NCBI RefSeq assembly: GCF_034627025.1
Contig: NZ_CP141048.1
Span: forward strand, 3,112,001-3,176,000
Reading direction: 5' to 3'
Source: Microvirga lotononidis
GTDB taxonomy: Bacteria; Pseudomonadota; Alphaproteobacteria; Rhizobiales; Beijerinckiaceae
Length of the DNA stretch: 64,000 nucleotides
A model generated the notes under the pieces. The model was given only the letters and a program-made list of their open reading frames with translations. It was not told the origin of the DNA and did not search any database. The position numbers were made by a program, and so were the translations under genes. Every line of letters starts with the position of its first letter. Positions within the stretch are counted from its first letter, which is position 1. Of this stretch, positions 15,439-24,705 are shown one piece after another.

Positions 15439-17382
15439 ATGCCCGAGATCTTCGAGTGGGAAGGCATCACTCAACCGTCCTATTGGGGTAATCAGATCCT
15501 CGCGCCCAATGGGCAAGCGGCCATGTCCCAGATCGTGGCCACCGGCGCCAACACGGTTACGATCATCCCGAACTTTTTTCAGACGGATAAGTTCAGCAAC
15601 TCGACGGGCTTGAGGCTCGGCGACCCAGCCAATCCCTGGGACGACGAGAGCGATACCTTCGAGCGGGTGAAGCTGTCGATCCTTTCGGCCAAGGAGAAGG
15701 GCCTCAAGGTCGTGCTCAAGCCGCATCTGGAAACCGTGAACCGGGTCTGGCGCGCCGAACTCGCTCCCAGCGATCCCAAGGCCTGGTTCGCCAGCTACAA
15801 GGCCATGATGGTCGAGTACGCCAAGGTGGCGCAGCAGGCGGGCGCGGAGATGCTCTGCGTCGGCACCGAAATGAACAGCATGATCGATCCGACGAAGTTC
15901 TGCAGCGACGGCAAGAGCTACACTCAAAACTGGGAAGAGATCATCGCCGCCGTCCGCGCCGTCTATTCGGGCAAGGTCACCTACGCGGCCACCTACGACA
16001 CGGTGCAGAAAGTCGGCTTCTGGGACAAGGTCGATTATATCGGCGTCGACGCTTACATTCCCTCCTCGACGGTCAACGACCCGACAGTCGATCAGATCGT
16101 GGACGCCTGGGTCAAGCCTCATTTCAATCCGTGGATCAGGGATACCCTGCACGGAGGAAAGTCCGTCATCGAATATTATAGGACGCTGTCCGAGCAATAC
16201 GGCAAGAAGGTGATCTTCACCGAGGTCGGCTACAAGAGCATGGACGGGGCTAACAAGGATCCCGGCGTGTTCGGCGGCAGCGGGACATACGATCCTCAAG
16301 AGCAGGTCGACTGCTACAATGCCCTGTTCAAGGTGATGGAGAATTACGGCGGCCAATGGCTCGCCGGGTCGTTCCTCTGGAGCTACTACTCCTTCGCGAA
16401 CCCGATGGATCCTCAAAGCGAAGGAGGGGCAAACGTCCCGTGGACGGACTACACGACGCAGCACAAGCCCGCCAATGACGTCGTGACCTACCACTACTCG
16501 GGCCCGGCCTATCAGACGGGTCTCGTGTGGAACGGCACGGCCAATGCCGACAAGCTCGATGGCGGTTACCACAACGATACGCTCAACGGCGCCGGCGGCA
16601 ATGACCTGCTGTGGGGCGGGGCCGGGCATGACCGGCTCAACGGTGGCGACGGAAGCGACGTTCTGGCGGGCGGGATCGGCGACGATGTGCTCGACGGCGG
16701 GACGGGCGACCAGGACAAGGCCGTCTTCAGCGGCCGCCGCTCGGATTATATCGTAAGCAAGAACCAGGATGGTTCTTTCACGATCTTGGACAGCCGGGCC
16801 AATGGTGACGGACGCGACATTCTCTTTGGGATAGAAATGTTGCAGTTCTCGGATGGGACTATGGCGCCTCCCAATGACCCAGGCGGAACTCTGCCGCCTC
16901 CTGATGGTCCGGCCAACCCGTTGCCGGACGGCGGCACCGGAACGAACGGCCTGGTCCTGATCGGCACCAAGAAGGCCGACAAGCTGGTCGGCGGGGCCGG
17001 AAACGACATGCTCTACGGCAGGCTTGGAAAGGATGTTCTGACAGGCGGTACAGGTCAGGACATCTTCGTCTTCGACAGCAAGCCGAATGCGAAAACGAAT
17101 GTCGACAGGATCGTCGACTTCAATGTCGCGGACGACACGATCTACCTCGAGAACAAGTACTTCAAGGTCGGTTCCGGCACGCCTTCGAAGCCCAAGCAGA
17201 TGGCGAGCAAGTACTTCTTCAAGGGTGCAAAGGCGCACGATGCGGACGACCGGATCGTCTACGACAGCAAGAAGGGCGTGCTCTATTACGACCCCGACGG
17301 CACCGGCAGCGCGGCGCAGATCAAGGTCGCCACGCTCTCTCCGAAGCTGAAGATGACGTACAAGGATTTCTTCATCATCTGA
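15439..17382 (+). CDS. GH113-like glycosidase with RTX repeats and shared C-terminal module
   Basis: A 647-residue predicted secreted enzyme. Residues 1-350 form a clan GH-A type TIM barrel resembling family 113 beta-mannanases: the likely acid/base is Glu144 in LCVGTEMNS and the likely nucleophile Glu262 in IFTEVGYKS. Next come RTX nonapeptides (GGAGHDRLNGGDGSDVLAGG, about 375-420), an FSGRRSDYIV...LQFSDGTM segment, a Pro/Gly linker, a second small RTX group, and the shared module ending KDFFII. There is no signal peptide, which fits type I secretion. GAGGGAAAAGGA precedes the ATG. The substrate is inferred from the family to be a beta-linked polysaccharide such as a mannan; other GH-A families are possible. 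Confidence 0.78.
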   Translation: MPEIFEWEGITQPSYWGNQILAPNGQAAMSQIVATGANTVTIIPNFFQTDKFSNSTGLRLGDPANPWDDESDTFERVKLSILSAKEKGLKVVLKPHLETVNRVWRAELAPSDPKAWFASYKAMMVEYAKVAQQAGAEMLCVGTEMNSMIDPTKFCSDGKSYTQNWEEIIAAVRAVYSGKVTYAATYDTVQKVGFWDKVDYIGVDAYIPSSTVNDPTVDQIVDAWVKPHFNPWIRDTLHGGKSVIEYYRTLSEQYGKKVIFTEVGYKSMDGANKDPGVFGGSGTYDPQEQVDCYNALFKVMENYGGQWLAGSFLWSYYSFANPMDPQSEGGANVPWTDYTTQHKPANDVVTYHYSGPAYQTGLVWNGTANADKLDGGYHNDTLNGAGGNDLLWGGAGHDRLNGGDGSDVLAGGIGDDVLDGGTGDQDKAVFSGRRSDYIVSKNQDGSFTILDSRANGDGRDILFGIEMLQFSDGTMAPPNDPGGTLPPPDGPANPLPDGGTGTNGLVLIGTKKADKLVGGAGNDMLYGRLGKDVLTGGTGQDIFVFDSKPNAKTNVDRIVDFNVADDTIYLENKYFKVGSGTPSKPKQMASKYFFKGAKAHDADDRIVYDSKKGVLYYDPDGTGSAAQIKVATLSPKLKMTYKDFFII

Positions 17383-17405
17383 CGGGACGTGGGAAGTGAC
17401 TCCAC

Positions 17406-17496
17406 CGTCATCTCCGGCCTCGTGCCGGCGATCCCGATGAATTGAAGCGCTTCGCTTGACGGACCGAGATGGACGGGACAGGCCCGGCCATGACGT
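17406..17496. repeat. Paired palindromic intergenic repeat (family A)
   Basis: The left unit CGTCATCTCCGGCCTCGTGC continues into GGCGATCCCGATGA; the right unit is GGACGGGACAGGCCCGGCCA then TGACGT. The linker AAGCGCTTCGCTT is itself near-palindromic. It fills the gap between the glycosidase and polyprenyl synthase genes. Confidence 0.8.
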
Positions 17497-17608
17497 GGAA
17501 CAGGCTCGCCATCGTGCCGAACGGTGTCCGGAAGCTCGAGATGCCGCTTCGGCGACCCTCAGGATGCGTGGTGAGCCAGATCTTGTCGGCGAATGATCGA
17601 GCCGTCGC

Positions 17609-18628
17609 TCAATAGGCGCGGGCGATGCAGAAATCGACCGTGTCGAGGAGGGCCTGCTTCATCGGGCCCGACGGGAAGAGGGCGAGCGCGTCGCGGGCCA
17701 TGGCGCCGTAATGGCGGGCCCGTTCGACCGTGTCTTCCAAGGCCCGGTGACGGCGCATGATGGCGATGGCCTGTTCGAGGTCCGCATCCTCGATCTCACC
17801 CTGCTCGAGCACGCGCTTCCAGAAGGCGCGCTCCTCGTCCGTGCCGCGGCGGAAGGAAAGGACGACGGGCAGGGTGATCTTCCCTTCGCGGAAATCGTCG
17901 CCCACGTTCTTGCCGAGCGTCGCGGCCTTGCCGCCATAATCGAGTGCGTCGTCCACGAGCTGGAAGGCGATGCCGAGATTCATGCCGTAGGAGCGGCAGG
18001 CGGCCTGCTCGGCCTTGGGGCGGCCGGCGATCACGGGCCCGACCTCGCAGGCGGCGGCGAAGAGTTCCGCCGTCTTGCCGCGGATCACGGCAAGGTATTC
18101 GTCCTCGGTGGTCTCGGTGTTCTTGGCGGCGGCGAGCTGCATCACCTCGCCCTCGGCGATCACGGTCGCGGCGGCGGAGAGGATGTCGAGGGCGCGCAAG
18201 GACCCTACCTCCACCATCATGCGGAAGGCCTGGCCGAGCAGGAAGTCTCCGACCAGGACGCTCGCCTCGTTGCCCCACTTGATTCGGGCGGCGATCTTGC
18301 CCCGGCGCATATCGCTCTCGTCCACCACGTCGTCGTGGAGGAGGGTGGCCGTGTGCATGAACTCCACGGAGGCCGCAAGCTTCACGTGCCCGTCGCCCTG
18401 GTAGCCGGAGAGGCCGGCGGTCGCCAGCGTGAGCATGGGCCGCAGACGCTTGCCGCCCGAGGAAATGAGGTGGTTCGCCACCTCCGGGATCATCGTGACC
18501 TCGGAGCCCGTGCGCGACAGGATCATCGCATTGACCCGTTCCATGTCGGAGGCCACAAGGGAAACGAGCTTCTCGATGCTCGCATTCTTCTCGGGATGCT
18601 TGTCTTCGAACGGAACGACGACGCCCAC
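17609..18628 (-). CDS. ispB: Long-chain polyprenyl diphosphate synthase
   Basis: A trans-prenyltransferase of about 339 residues making the ubiquinone side chain. The first Asp-rich motif is LLHDDVVDESDMRRG and the second is LVDDALDYGG, with GGKRLRPML upstream; these bind the allylic and isopentenyl diphosphates. Chain length (octa- or decaprenyl) cannot be read from the sequence. The GTG at 18628 (GVVVPFEDKHPEK) is preferred to a start at 18700, which would run into the divergent DUF2007 leader. The product would feed ubiquinone, the acceptor of ETF-QO, using precursors from the dxs/ispE pathway. Confidence 0.9.
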   Translation of the reverse strand: MGVVVPFEDKHPEKNASIEKLVSLVASDMERVNAMILSRTGSEVTMIPEVANHLISSGGKRLRPMLTLATAGLSGYQGDGHVKLAASVEFMHTATLLHDDVVDESDMRRGKIAARIKWGNEASVLVGDFLLGQAFRMMVEVGSLRALDILSAAATVIAEGEVMQLAAAKNTETTEDEYLAVIRGKTAELFAAACEVGPVIAGRPKAEQAACRSYGMNLGIAFQLVDDALDYGGKAATLGKNVGDDFREGKITLPVVLSFRRGTDEERAFWKRVLEQGEIEDADLEQAIAIMRRHRALEDTVERARHYGAMARDALALFPSGPMKQALLDTVDFCIARAY

Positions 18629-18736
18629 TGTCACTACCCGGGTTGCCGGCCGGGATGGCCGATAGGAATATGAATTGGCATGGCACTTTCCATGCTGCAA
18701 TGCAAACGCTTACCGCAAGGGAAGGATCTCACGCCG

Positions 18737-18961
18737 ATGGTCGAAATCGTCCGCACCAACGATCTCGTTCTGATCGGCTTCCTACAATCCCTGCTGCAAA
18801 ACGCCAATATCCCCGTGCTCGTCGCGGACGCGCATATGAGTGCCCTGGAGGGCATGACGGGCGCCTTTCCGCGCCGGATCCTGGTGCCCGAAGATCATCT
18901 ACGCCAAGCCCGCCGGCTGATCTCCGAGGCCGGTCTCGAAGGCGAACTGCGCCATGATTGA
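18737..18961 (+). CDS. DUF2007 domain protein
   Basis: A 74-residue protein of the DUF2007 family of small putative signalling or ligand-binding proteins. It begins VEIVRTNDLVLIGFLQSLL and has the family features NIPVLVADAHMSALEG and RRILVPEDHLRQARRLI. AAGGA lies upstream of the ATG at 18737, which is better placed than an ATG 57 bases earlier. Its end overlaps the start of the methyltransferase gene by 8 bases, so the two are translationally coupled. The same pair occurs next to polyprenyl synthase genes in many alphaproteobacteria. Function is unknown. Confidence 0.82.
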   Translation: MVEIVRTNDLVLIGFLQSLLQNANIPVLVADAHMSALEGMTGAFPRRILVPEDHLRQARRLISEAGLEGELRHD

Positions 18962-19694
18962 TATCACGGAAGATTTATTGCTCGGCGGGCGCGTCCACCT
19001 TGTCCAGCCGGAAAGGGGGCATCGGGCCGGCACCGATGCCGTGCTGCTCGCGGCGTCGGCGCCGTTGCGGCCCGGCGATGTAGTGCTGGATGTGGGGGCT
19101 GCGACGGGGGCGGTCGGTCTCATGGCGGCGGCCCGCCAGAAGGACGCGCGCTTCGTCTTCGTGGAGCGCGATCCCCATCTGGCCGAATTGTGCCGCCGCA
19201 ATTGTCGCGACAACGGCGTGGACGGGCAGGTTGCGGTCGCGGATGTGCTGGACAGGGATTCGCGTCTCGCGGCCGGGCTGGCCTCCGAAAGCGCCGATCT
19301 CGTCCTCACCAATCCGCCGTTCCTGGAGGAGGGGCAGGCCCGGATCTCGCCCGACCAACGTCGGGCGGCGGCCCATGCCTTGCCGTCGGGGGGGCTGGAG
19401 ACGTGGCTCAAGGCCTGCGCGGGGCTGCTCAAGCCGAAGGGGCGGCTCGTTCTCATCCACCGGGCGGACCGCACCGTCGAATGCCTCCGGATCCTGGACA
19501 AATGGTTCGGCGGCCTGGAATTGCGCTTCGTTCATTCGACCGCCGATAGGCCGGCGATTCGCCTCCTGCTGTCCGGAATCAAGGGGAGCCGGGCCCCCTC
19601 GAGCATTCTCCCGCCGCTGATCCTGAACGGGTCCGATGGGCACTTCACCCCTCAGGCCGAGGCTCTGCATCGGGGGGAGGGCACGCTTGCATGA
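18954..19694 (+). CDS. TrmN6-type tRNA adenine-N6 methyltransferase
   Basis: A 246-residue SAM-dependent methyltransferase. The SAM site is VVLDVGAATGAVGL near residue 44 and the catalytic N6-adenine motif is LVLTNPPFLEE near residue 120. It begins DITEDLLLGGRVHLVQPERG, as in TrmN6/YfiC proteins that methylate A37 of tRNA-Val in Escherichia coli; the tRNA target here is inferred. It is coupled to the DUF2007 gene by an 8-base overlap. A strong terminator hairpin overlaps its last bases. Confidence 0.87.
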   Translation: MIDITEDLLLGGRVHLVQPERGHRAGTDAVLLAASAPLRPGDVVLDVGAATGAVGLMAAARQKDARFVFVERDPHLAELCRRNCRDNGVDGQVAVADVLDRDSRLAAGLASESADLVLTNPPFLEEGQARISPDQRRAAAHALPSGGLETWLKACAGLLKPKGRLVLIHRADRTVECLRILDKWFGGLELRFVHSTADRPAIRLLLSGIKGSRAPSSILPPLILNGSDGHFTPQAEALHRGEGTLA

Positions 19695-19720
19695 AAAAGG
19701 GCGCCTTTCGGCGCCCTTTC
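19694..19720. terminator. Bidirectional intrinsic terminator
   Basis: AAAGGGCGCC (19696-19705), loop TTTC, GGCGCCCTTT (19710-19719): a perfect 10-bp stem with A and T runs on the two sides. It sits between the convergent methyltransferase and small secreted protein genes and serves both. Confidence 0.88.
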
Positions 19721-19726
19721 CCAAAG

Positions 19727-20047
19727 TTAGTAGCGATAACCGGGGCGCCCCACCGTGCGGCAGACCTCGATGGGACGGCGCACCCAGCGGTAGCCGTTCC
19801 AGACCCGGCGCGGCTCGACCCAGCAGCGGCGGGCGGCGCGAGCCGGGCCGTAGGCTCCATAAGGACGACCGTAATAGGGACGGCCATAATAGGGACGGCC
19901 GTAGGGAGGGCCCCCGTACTGGACCGTCACCGCAGGTCCCCGATAGCCATAGCCGGGATAATAGGGCTGCGCCTCTGCCGGCTGGACCGACAGGGCTCCG
20001 AAGCCCAGGGCTGCAACACCAAGAAAGCCGAACATCAGCTTACGCAT
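19727..20047 (-). CDS. Small secreted Gly/Tyr/Arg/Pro-rich protein
   Basis: A 106-residue protein with a clear signal peptide (RKLMFGFLGVAALGFGALS, cleavage near QPAEA-QPYY). The mature part has tandem GRPYYGRPYYGRPYG repeats, then a conserved tail with two cysteines (RRCWVEPRRVWNGYRWVRRP and IEVCRTVG) that could form a disulfide. Proteins with this WNGYRWVRRPIEVC-type tail are common in Methylobacterium and relatives, of unknown role, probably envelope-associated. It ends against the shared terminator and is transcribed away from the S49 peptidase gene. Confidence 0.82.
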   Translation of the reverse strand: MRKLMFGFLGVAALGFGALSVQPAEAQPYYPGYGYRGPAVTVQYGGPPYGRPYYGRPYYGRPYGAYGPARAARRCWVEPRRVWNGYRWVRRPIEVCRTVGRPGYRY

Positions 20048-20211
20048 TTTATCCTCTCCTCACCTCGCCCGCACACCGGAGTGAAACGGTGTCACGACCG
20101 GGCTGTTGTCCATGATGAAGAATTAAACGATCCTAACTGAACGCAGCCCGACAATTTCCCTAACGGTATGTTCATCTTGGGAAGCCGTGCCGTGCACCCT
20201 ACATAACTGCC

Positions 20212-21096
20212 ATGGCTCAAACATCGTTCTCCTCCATGGTCCCGGCACGTCTTCAATTTCTCCTCCCGAGCAAATATCGCACCTATTCCGACCCCGTCGT
20301 ACCCGTGGTCCGCCTCTCCGGCCCCATCGGGGCCGTGATGCCCCTGCGGTCCGGACTCGCCATGGCCAACGTGGCGCCGCTTCTGGAGCGCGCCTTCTCG
20401 GTCCGAGGCGCGAAGGCGGTGGCGCTGGTCATCAACTCGCCGGGCGGGTCCGCCGCGCAGTCTCATCTGATCTTCAAGCGCATCCGTGCCTTCGCCGAGG
20501 AGAAAAAACTGCCGGTGATCGCGTTCGTGGAGGATGCGGCGGCCTCCGGCGGCTACATGATCGCCTGCGCGGCCGATGAGATCTATGCCGACCCGGCCTC
20601 CATCGTGGGCTCCATCGGGGTCGTCTCCGCGAGCTTCGGCTTCCATGAGCTGATCGAGCGCATCGGGATCGAGCGGCGGGTTCATACCGCCGGCAAGAGC
20701 AAGGCGATGCTCGACCCGTTCCGGCCCGAGAACCCGGACGACGTGGTGCGCCTGAAGGGGCTTCAGCGCCAGATCCATCAGGTGTTCGAGGATCTCGTCC
20801 GCGACCGCCGGGGCGAAAAGCTCAACGATTCCTATGACGATCTCTTCTCCGGCGCCTTCTGGGTCGGGTCGGAGGCGCTCGATCTCGGCCTCATCGACGG
20901 GCTCGGCGACATCCGGACCATCCTGCGGCAGCGCTTCGGCGAGAAGGTGCAGTTCCGCATGATCGAACCTGCCCGCCCGCCGCTGCTGGGGCGCCTCTTC
21001 GGCCGTCGCTCCCTCGGGCAGAGCAGCCTGATCGACCCGGGCGAGATCGTTGGCGCCCTGGAAGAGCGCGCCGCCTGGGCACGGCTGGGGCTGTGA
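20212..21096 (+). CDS. S49 family serine peptidase (SppA/SohB-like)
   Basis: A 294-residue single-domain S49 peptidase. The catalytic Ser is in EDAAASGGYMIACAADEIY and the general-base Lys is probably in TAGKSKAMLDPF; the substrate-binding strand is ALVINSPGGSAAQSH. There is no strong N-terminal membrane helix, unlike typical SppA, so it may be peripheral or cytoplasmic. The family degrades signal peptides and membrane-protein fragments. It is followed by glyQ about 100 bases downstream; this order is conserved in Rhizobiales, though no functional link is known. Confidence 0.9.
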   Translation: MAQTSFSSMVPARLQFLLPSKYRTYSDPVVPVVRLSGPIGAVMPLRSGLAMANVAPLLERAFSVRGAKAVALVINSPGGSAAQSHLIFKRIRAFAEEKKLPVIAFVEDAAASGGYMIACAADEIYADPASIVGSIGVVSASFGFHELIERIGIERRVHTAGKSKAMLDPFRPENPDDVVRLKGLQRQIHQVFEDLVRDRRGEKLNDSYDDLFSGAFWVGSEALDLGLIDGLGDIRTILRQRFGEKVQFRMIEPARPPLLGRLFGRRSLGQSSLIDPGEIVGALEERAAWARLGL

Positions 21097-21195
21097 GGCC
21101 GGTGATGACCGGGGGGAAAGCCCCCGGCGCTTGACTTGGGCGGCCCGTCATCCCAAGGGTTCGCCTGACATTTTCGAGACGAACCGGACGCCGAC

Positions 21196-22137
21196 ATGAC
21201 GAGCGAACCCGCGCATATGAACCCTGCGCGCTCTTTCCAGGGCCTGATCCTCACCCTCCAGCGCTACTGGGCCGAACAGGGCTGCGTCATTCTCCAGCCC
21301 TACGACATGGAGGTCGGCGCGGGCACCTTCCATCCGGCGACCACCTTGAGGGCTCTGGGCCCCAGGCCCTGGCGGGCCGCCTACGTGCAGCCCTCCCGCC
21401 GTCCGAAAGACGGGCGCTACGGCGAGAACCCGAACCGGCTCCAGCACTACTACCAGTTCCAGGTGATCCTGAAGCCGAACCCGCCGAATCTGCAGGATCT
21501 CTATCTCGGCTCGCTCAAGGCCATCGGCATCGACACGAGCGTCCACGACATCCGCTTCGTCGAGGACGACTGGGAAAGCCCGACCCTCGGCGCCTGGGGG
21601 CTCGGCTGGGAATGCTGGTGCGACGGCATGGAAGTGTCCCAGTTCACCTACTTTCAGCAGGTGGCCGGCTTCGAGTGCTCGCCGGTCGCGGGCGAACTGA
21701 CCTACGGTCTCGAGCGCCTCGCCATGTATCTTCAGGGCGTGGAGTCGATTTACGATCTCAACTTCAACGGCCTCGAGGGTGACCGGAAGGTCTCCTATGG
21801 CGATGTCTTCCTTCAGGCCGAGCAGGAATATTCGCGCCATAACTTCGAATATGCCGACACCGAGATGCTGTTCCGGCATTTCCGCGATGCTGAGGCTGCT
21901 TGCCGCAAGTATCTCGAAGACGGCGAGCCGAAGCCGGGCTCCAACGACAACCGCCATCTCATGGCGCTGCCGGCCTACGACCAGTGCATCAAGGCCAGCC
22001 ACATGTTCAACCTGCTCGATGCCCGCGGGGTGATCTCCGTCACCGAGCGCCAGAGCTACATCCTGCGCGTCCGTGAACTGGCGAAGGCCTGCGGCGCGGC
22101 ATGGCTGAAGACCGAGGGCGGAGGCGTGGCGGCGTGA
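21196..22137 (+). CDS. glyQ: Glycine--tRNA ligase alpha subunit
   Basis: The 313-residue catalytic subunit of the alpha2-beta2 bacterial glycyl-tRNA synthetase. Seen are [37 protein letters not shown] and [19 protein letters not shown], which are characteristic of GlyQ. An in-frame ATG 21 bases in (21217) is an alternative start. It precedes glyS by 45 bases on the same strand and the two are certainly cotranscribed. A family A-like fragment lies just upstream (21099-21116). Confidence 0.97.
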   Translation: MTSEPAHMNPARSFQGLILTLQRYWAEQGCVILQPYDMEVGAGTFHPATTLRALGPRPWRAAYVQPSRRPKDGRYGENPNRLQHYYQFQVILKPNPPNLQDLYLGSLKAIGIDTSVHDIRFVEDDWESPTLGAWGLGWECWCDGMEVSQFTYFQQVAGFECSPVAGELTYGLERLAMYLQGVESIYDLNFNGLEGDRKVSYGDVFLQAEQEYSRHNFEYADTEMLFRHFRDAEAACRKYLEDGEPKPGSNDNRHLMALPAYDQCIKASHMFNLLDARGVISVTERQSYILRVRELAKACGAAWLKTEGGGVAA

Positions 22138-22182
22138 GTGCCGTTCCCATCCGTTGACTTCCCTCAGACATAAAGTTCTCCG

Positions 22183-24438
22183 ATGCCCGATCTTCTCCTC
22201 GAACTCTTTTCCGAAGAAATTCCCGCCCGCATGCAGCGCCGCGCGGCGGAGGATCTGAAGAAGCTTGTGACCGATGCGCTCGTGGAGCGCGGCTTCCTCT
22301 ATGAAGGCGCGAAGGCCTTCGCCACGCCGCGGCGGCTGGCACTTCATGTGGCGGGCCTGCCGGTGAAGGGGCAGGACGTGCGCGAGGAGCGCAAAGGTCC
22401 GCGCGTCGGCTCGCCCGATGCGGCGATCCAGGGCTTCCTGAAGGGGGCGGGGCTGTCCTCCATCGACCAGGCGAAGATCGAGAGCGATCCGAAGAAGGGC
22501 GAGTTCTACGTCGCCGTCATCGAGAAGCCCGGCCGCTCGACCCCGGACGTGCTGGCGGAGATCCTGCCCGGCATCGTGAAAAGCTTCCCCTGGCCGAAAT
22601 CCATGCGCTGGGGCGCCGCGTCGCGCGAGCCCGGAAGCCTGCGCTGGGTGCGTCCGCTCCATTCCGTCATCTGCACCTTCGGGCCCGAGACCGAGGACCC
22701 CGAAGTCGTGCGTTTCGAGATCGACGGCATCGCATCGGGCGATGTCACGAAGGGCCATCGGTTCCTCGCTCCGGGCGAGATCCGCGTGAAGCGCTTCGAT
22801 GATTACGCGCCGGCGCTGGAACGCGCCAAGGTCGTGATCGACACGGACCGCCGCAAGGACATGATTCTGCATGACGCGAAGGACCTCGCCTTTGCACAGG
22901 GCCTCGAGCTCGTCGAGGACGAAGGCCTGCTCGAGGAGGTCGCGGGTCTCGTGGAATGGCCCGTGGTGCTCATGGGCTCGTTCGACGAAGCGTTCCTCGA
23001 CATTCCGCCGGAGGTGATCCGCACCACGATCCGCGCGAACCAGAAATGCTTCGTGCTGCGCAATCCTGCGACCGGCACGCTCGCCAACAAGTTCCTGCTC
23101 ACCTCGAACCTCATCGCTGCCGACGGCGGCAAGACCATCGTGGGCGGCAACGAGCGCGTCGTGCGTGCACGCCTGTCCGACGCGAAATTCTTCTGGGAGA
23201 CGGACCAGCGCATGAAGCTGGAAGACCGGCTGGAGAAGCTCAAGAGCATCGTGTTCCACGAAAAGCTCGGTACGCAATACGAGCGCGTGGAACGCATCGC
23301 GGCGCTCGCCAAGGAGCTTGCGCCCATCGTCGGTGCCGATCCGGCGCTGGCGGAACGGGCCGCGCATCTCGCCAAGGCCGATCTCGTCACTGAGATGGTG
23401 GGCGAATTCCCTGAATTGCAGGGCCTCATGGGGCGTTATTATGCGACCCTGCAGGGCGAGCATCCCTCCGTCGCCGCCGCCATCGAAGAGCACTACAAGC
23501 CGCTCGGCCCGTCCGACCGGGTGCCGACCGATCCAGTGTCCGTGGCCGTGGCGCTCGCCGATAAGATCGACACGCTCGTGGGTTTCTGGGCCATCGACGA
23601 GAAGCCGACTGGCTCGAAGGATCCTTACGCGCTGCGCCGCGCGGCGCTCGGCGTGATCCGGCTGGTGCTCGAGAACAATCTCAAGCTGCCGCTGATCTCT
23701 CTGCTCGCGAAGCCTTTCGCCCGCGATGCGAAGGACGTGCTCTTCGAAGAGTTCATGCAGGCCAAGAAGCTCGTCGAAGCCATCGACGACAGCGCCATCG
23801 CCGGATTGCTCAATCATCCGACTCTTCCGGACCTCGAATCCATCTTCCGGCAGCGGCAGCTGGGGCATTCCGAGAGCCTTGCACGCATCATGTATGTGCG
23901 CGCGCTCGACCTCCTCTCGTTCTTCGCCGACCGCCTGAAGGTCTATCTCCGCGACCAGGGCGCGCGGCACGATCTCATCGATGCGGTGTTCTCCCTCGAC
24001 GGCCAGGACGACCTTCTCATGATCGTCCGCCGTGTCGAGGCGCTCGGCCGCTTCCTCGATACGGAGGATGGCAGGAACCTGCTCGCCGGCTATCGCCGCG
24101 CGGCCAACATCCTGCGCATCGAGGAGAAGAAGGACGGGCGCGCCTACAACGAGGTGCCGGACCTCCAGATCGTGAACGATCAGGGGCAGATCGAGGAGAA
24201 GGCGCTCGCCGTCGTGCTGCACGGGGCCAAGGAAGAGGCCAAGACAGCCGTCGAAGCGGAAGACTTCGAAGGGGCGATGCGCGCCCTGTCGCGGCTGCGC
24301 CAGCCCGTCGATGCGTTCTTCGACAAGGTCACCGTGAACGCGGAGGACCCGGGCCTCCGGGCGAATCGCCTGCGTCTCCTCAACGACATCCGCGAAGCAA
24401 CCCGCACGGTGGCGGATTTCTCCCGTATCGAGGGATAG
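22183..24438 (+). CDS. glyS: Glycine--tRNA ligase beta subunit
   Basis: The 751-residue beta subunit, which binds tRNA-Gly and is needed for charging. It begins [20 protein letters not shown], the standard GlyS start, and includes [14 protein letters not shown] and [19 protein letters not shown]. The C-terminal part from about residue 620 is the anticodon-binding DALR-like domain ([20 protein letters not shown]). Length is normal. A dispersed hairpin repeat overlaps its stop codon and probably forms the end of the transcript. Confidence 0.97.
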   Translation: MPDLLLELFSEEIPARMQRRAAEDLKKLVTDALVERGFLYEGAKAFATPRRLALHVAGLPVKGQDVREERKGPRVGSPDAAIQGFLKGAGLSSIDQAKIESDPKKGEFYVAVIEKPGRSTPDVLAEILPGIVKSFPWPKSMRWGAASREPGSLRWVRPLHSVICTFGPETEDPEVVRFEIDGIASGDVTKGHRFLAPGEIRVKRFDDYAPALERAKVVIDTDRRKDMILHDAKDLAFAQGLELVEDEGLLEEVAGLVEWPVVLMGSFDEAFLDIPPEVIRTTIRANQKCFVLRNPATGTLANKFLLTSNLIAADGGKTIVGGNERVVRARLSDAKFFWETDQRMKLEDRLEKLKSIVFHEKLGTQYERVERIAALAKELAPIVGADPALAERAAHLAKADLVTEMVGEFPELQGLMGRYYATLQGEHPSVAAAIEEHYKPLGPSDRVPTDPVSVAVALADKIDTLVGFWAIDEKPTGSKDPYALRRAALGVIRLVLENNLKLPLISLLAKPFARDAKDVLFEEFMQAKKLVEAIDDSAIAGLLNHPTLPDLESIFRQRQLGHSESLARIMYVRALDLLSFFADRLKVYLRDQGARHDLIDAVFSLDGQDDLLMIVRRVEALGRFLDTEDGRNLLAGYRRAANILRIEEKKDGRAYNEVPDLQIVNDQGQIEEKALAVVLHGAKEEAKTAVEAEDFEGAMRALSRLRQPVDAFFDKVTVNAEDPGLRANRLRLLNDIREATRTVADFSRIEG

Positions 24439-24530
24439 AGCCTTTTTCGGCGAATTGGATCCGGTTCGCCGTCAAAGAATTCGTCTCCCCAAAGAACAGA
24501 GCTCCTCCCACGCCAGTGGGAGTGGCTCCA
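24437..24530 (+). repeat. Dispersed hairpin repeat (family B), copy 1
   Basis: AGAGCCTTTTTCGGCGAA, then a hairpin CGGCGAA...TTCGCCG, a purine-rich middle, and a second hairpin CTCCCAC-gcca-GTGGGAG. The same series appears at 36987-37080 and, inverted, at 38127-38218. Confidence 0.75.
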
Positions 24531-24664
24531 GCGGCGCCGGGTGCCGCAAATCCTTTGCCTGCCTCTGAAGAGACCTGTCTTCACTCCTTTGGAGACAGCC
24601 CTCCAAGGGGCCGGGCGGGTTAATTCATGTTAAAGTGTTGCGCGAGGGGCACAGCCAAGCCGTC

Positions 24665-24679
24665 ACCTAGGCCCTAGGT
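24665..24679. promoter_or_regulatory. 15-bp palindrome upstream of the L,D-transpeptidase
   Basis: ACCTAGG-c-CCTAGGT is a perfect palindrome with 7-base arms, ending 26 bases before the ATG of the L,D-transpeptidase gene. CTAG is generally rare in bacterial DNA, so two in one site is notable. It may be an operator over the promoter or leader. Confidence 0.45.
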
Positions 24680-24705
24680 AGACGACAACTGAATTCACCC
24701 GGTTG

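Noticed and set aside
15370..17238. A 622-codon minus-strand open frame
   Set aside because: It is antisense to the glycosidase-RTX gene, whose motifs and shared module are clear.
21148..24222. A 1024-codon open frame on the minus strand
   Set aside because: It lies opposite glyQ and glyS, both certain, and its product is a composition artefact (Leu/Arg/His/Val-rich with no domain). Long antisense frames are expected in GC-rich DNA.
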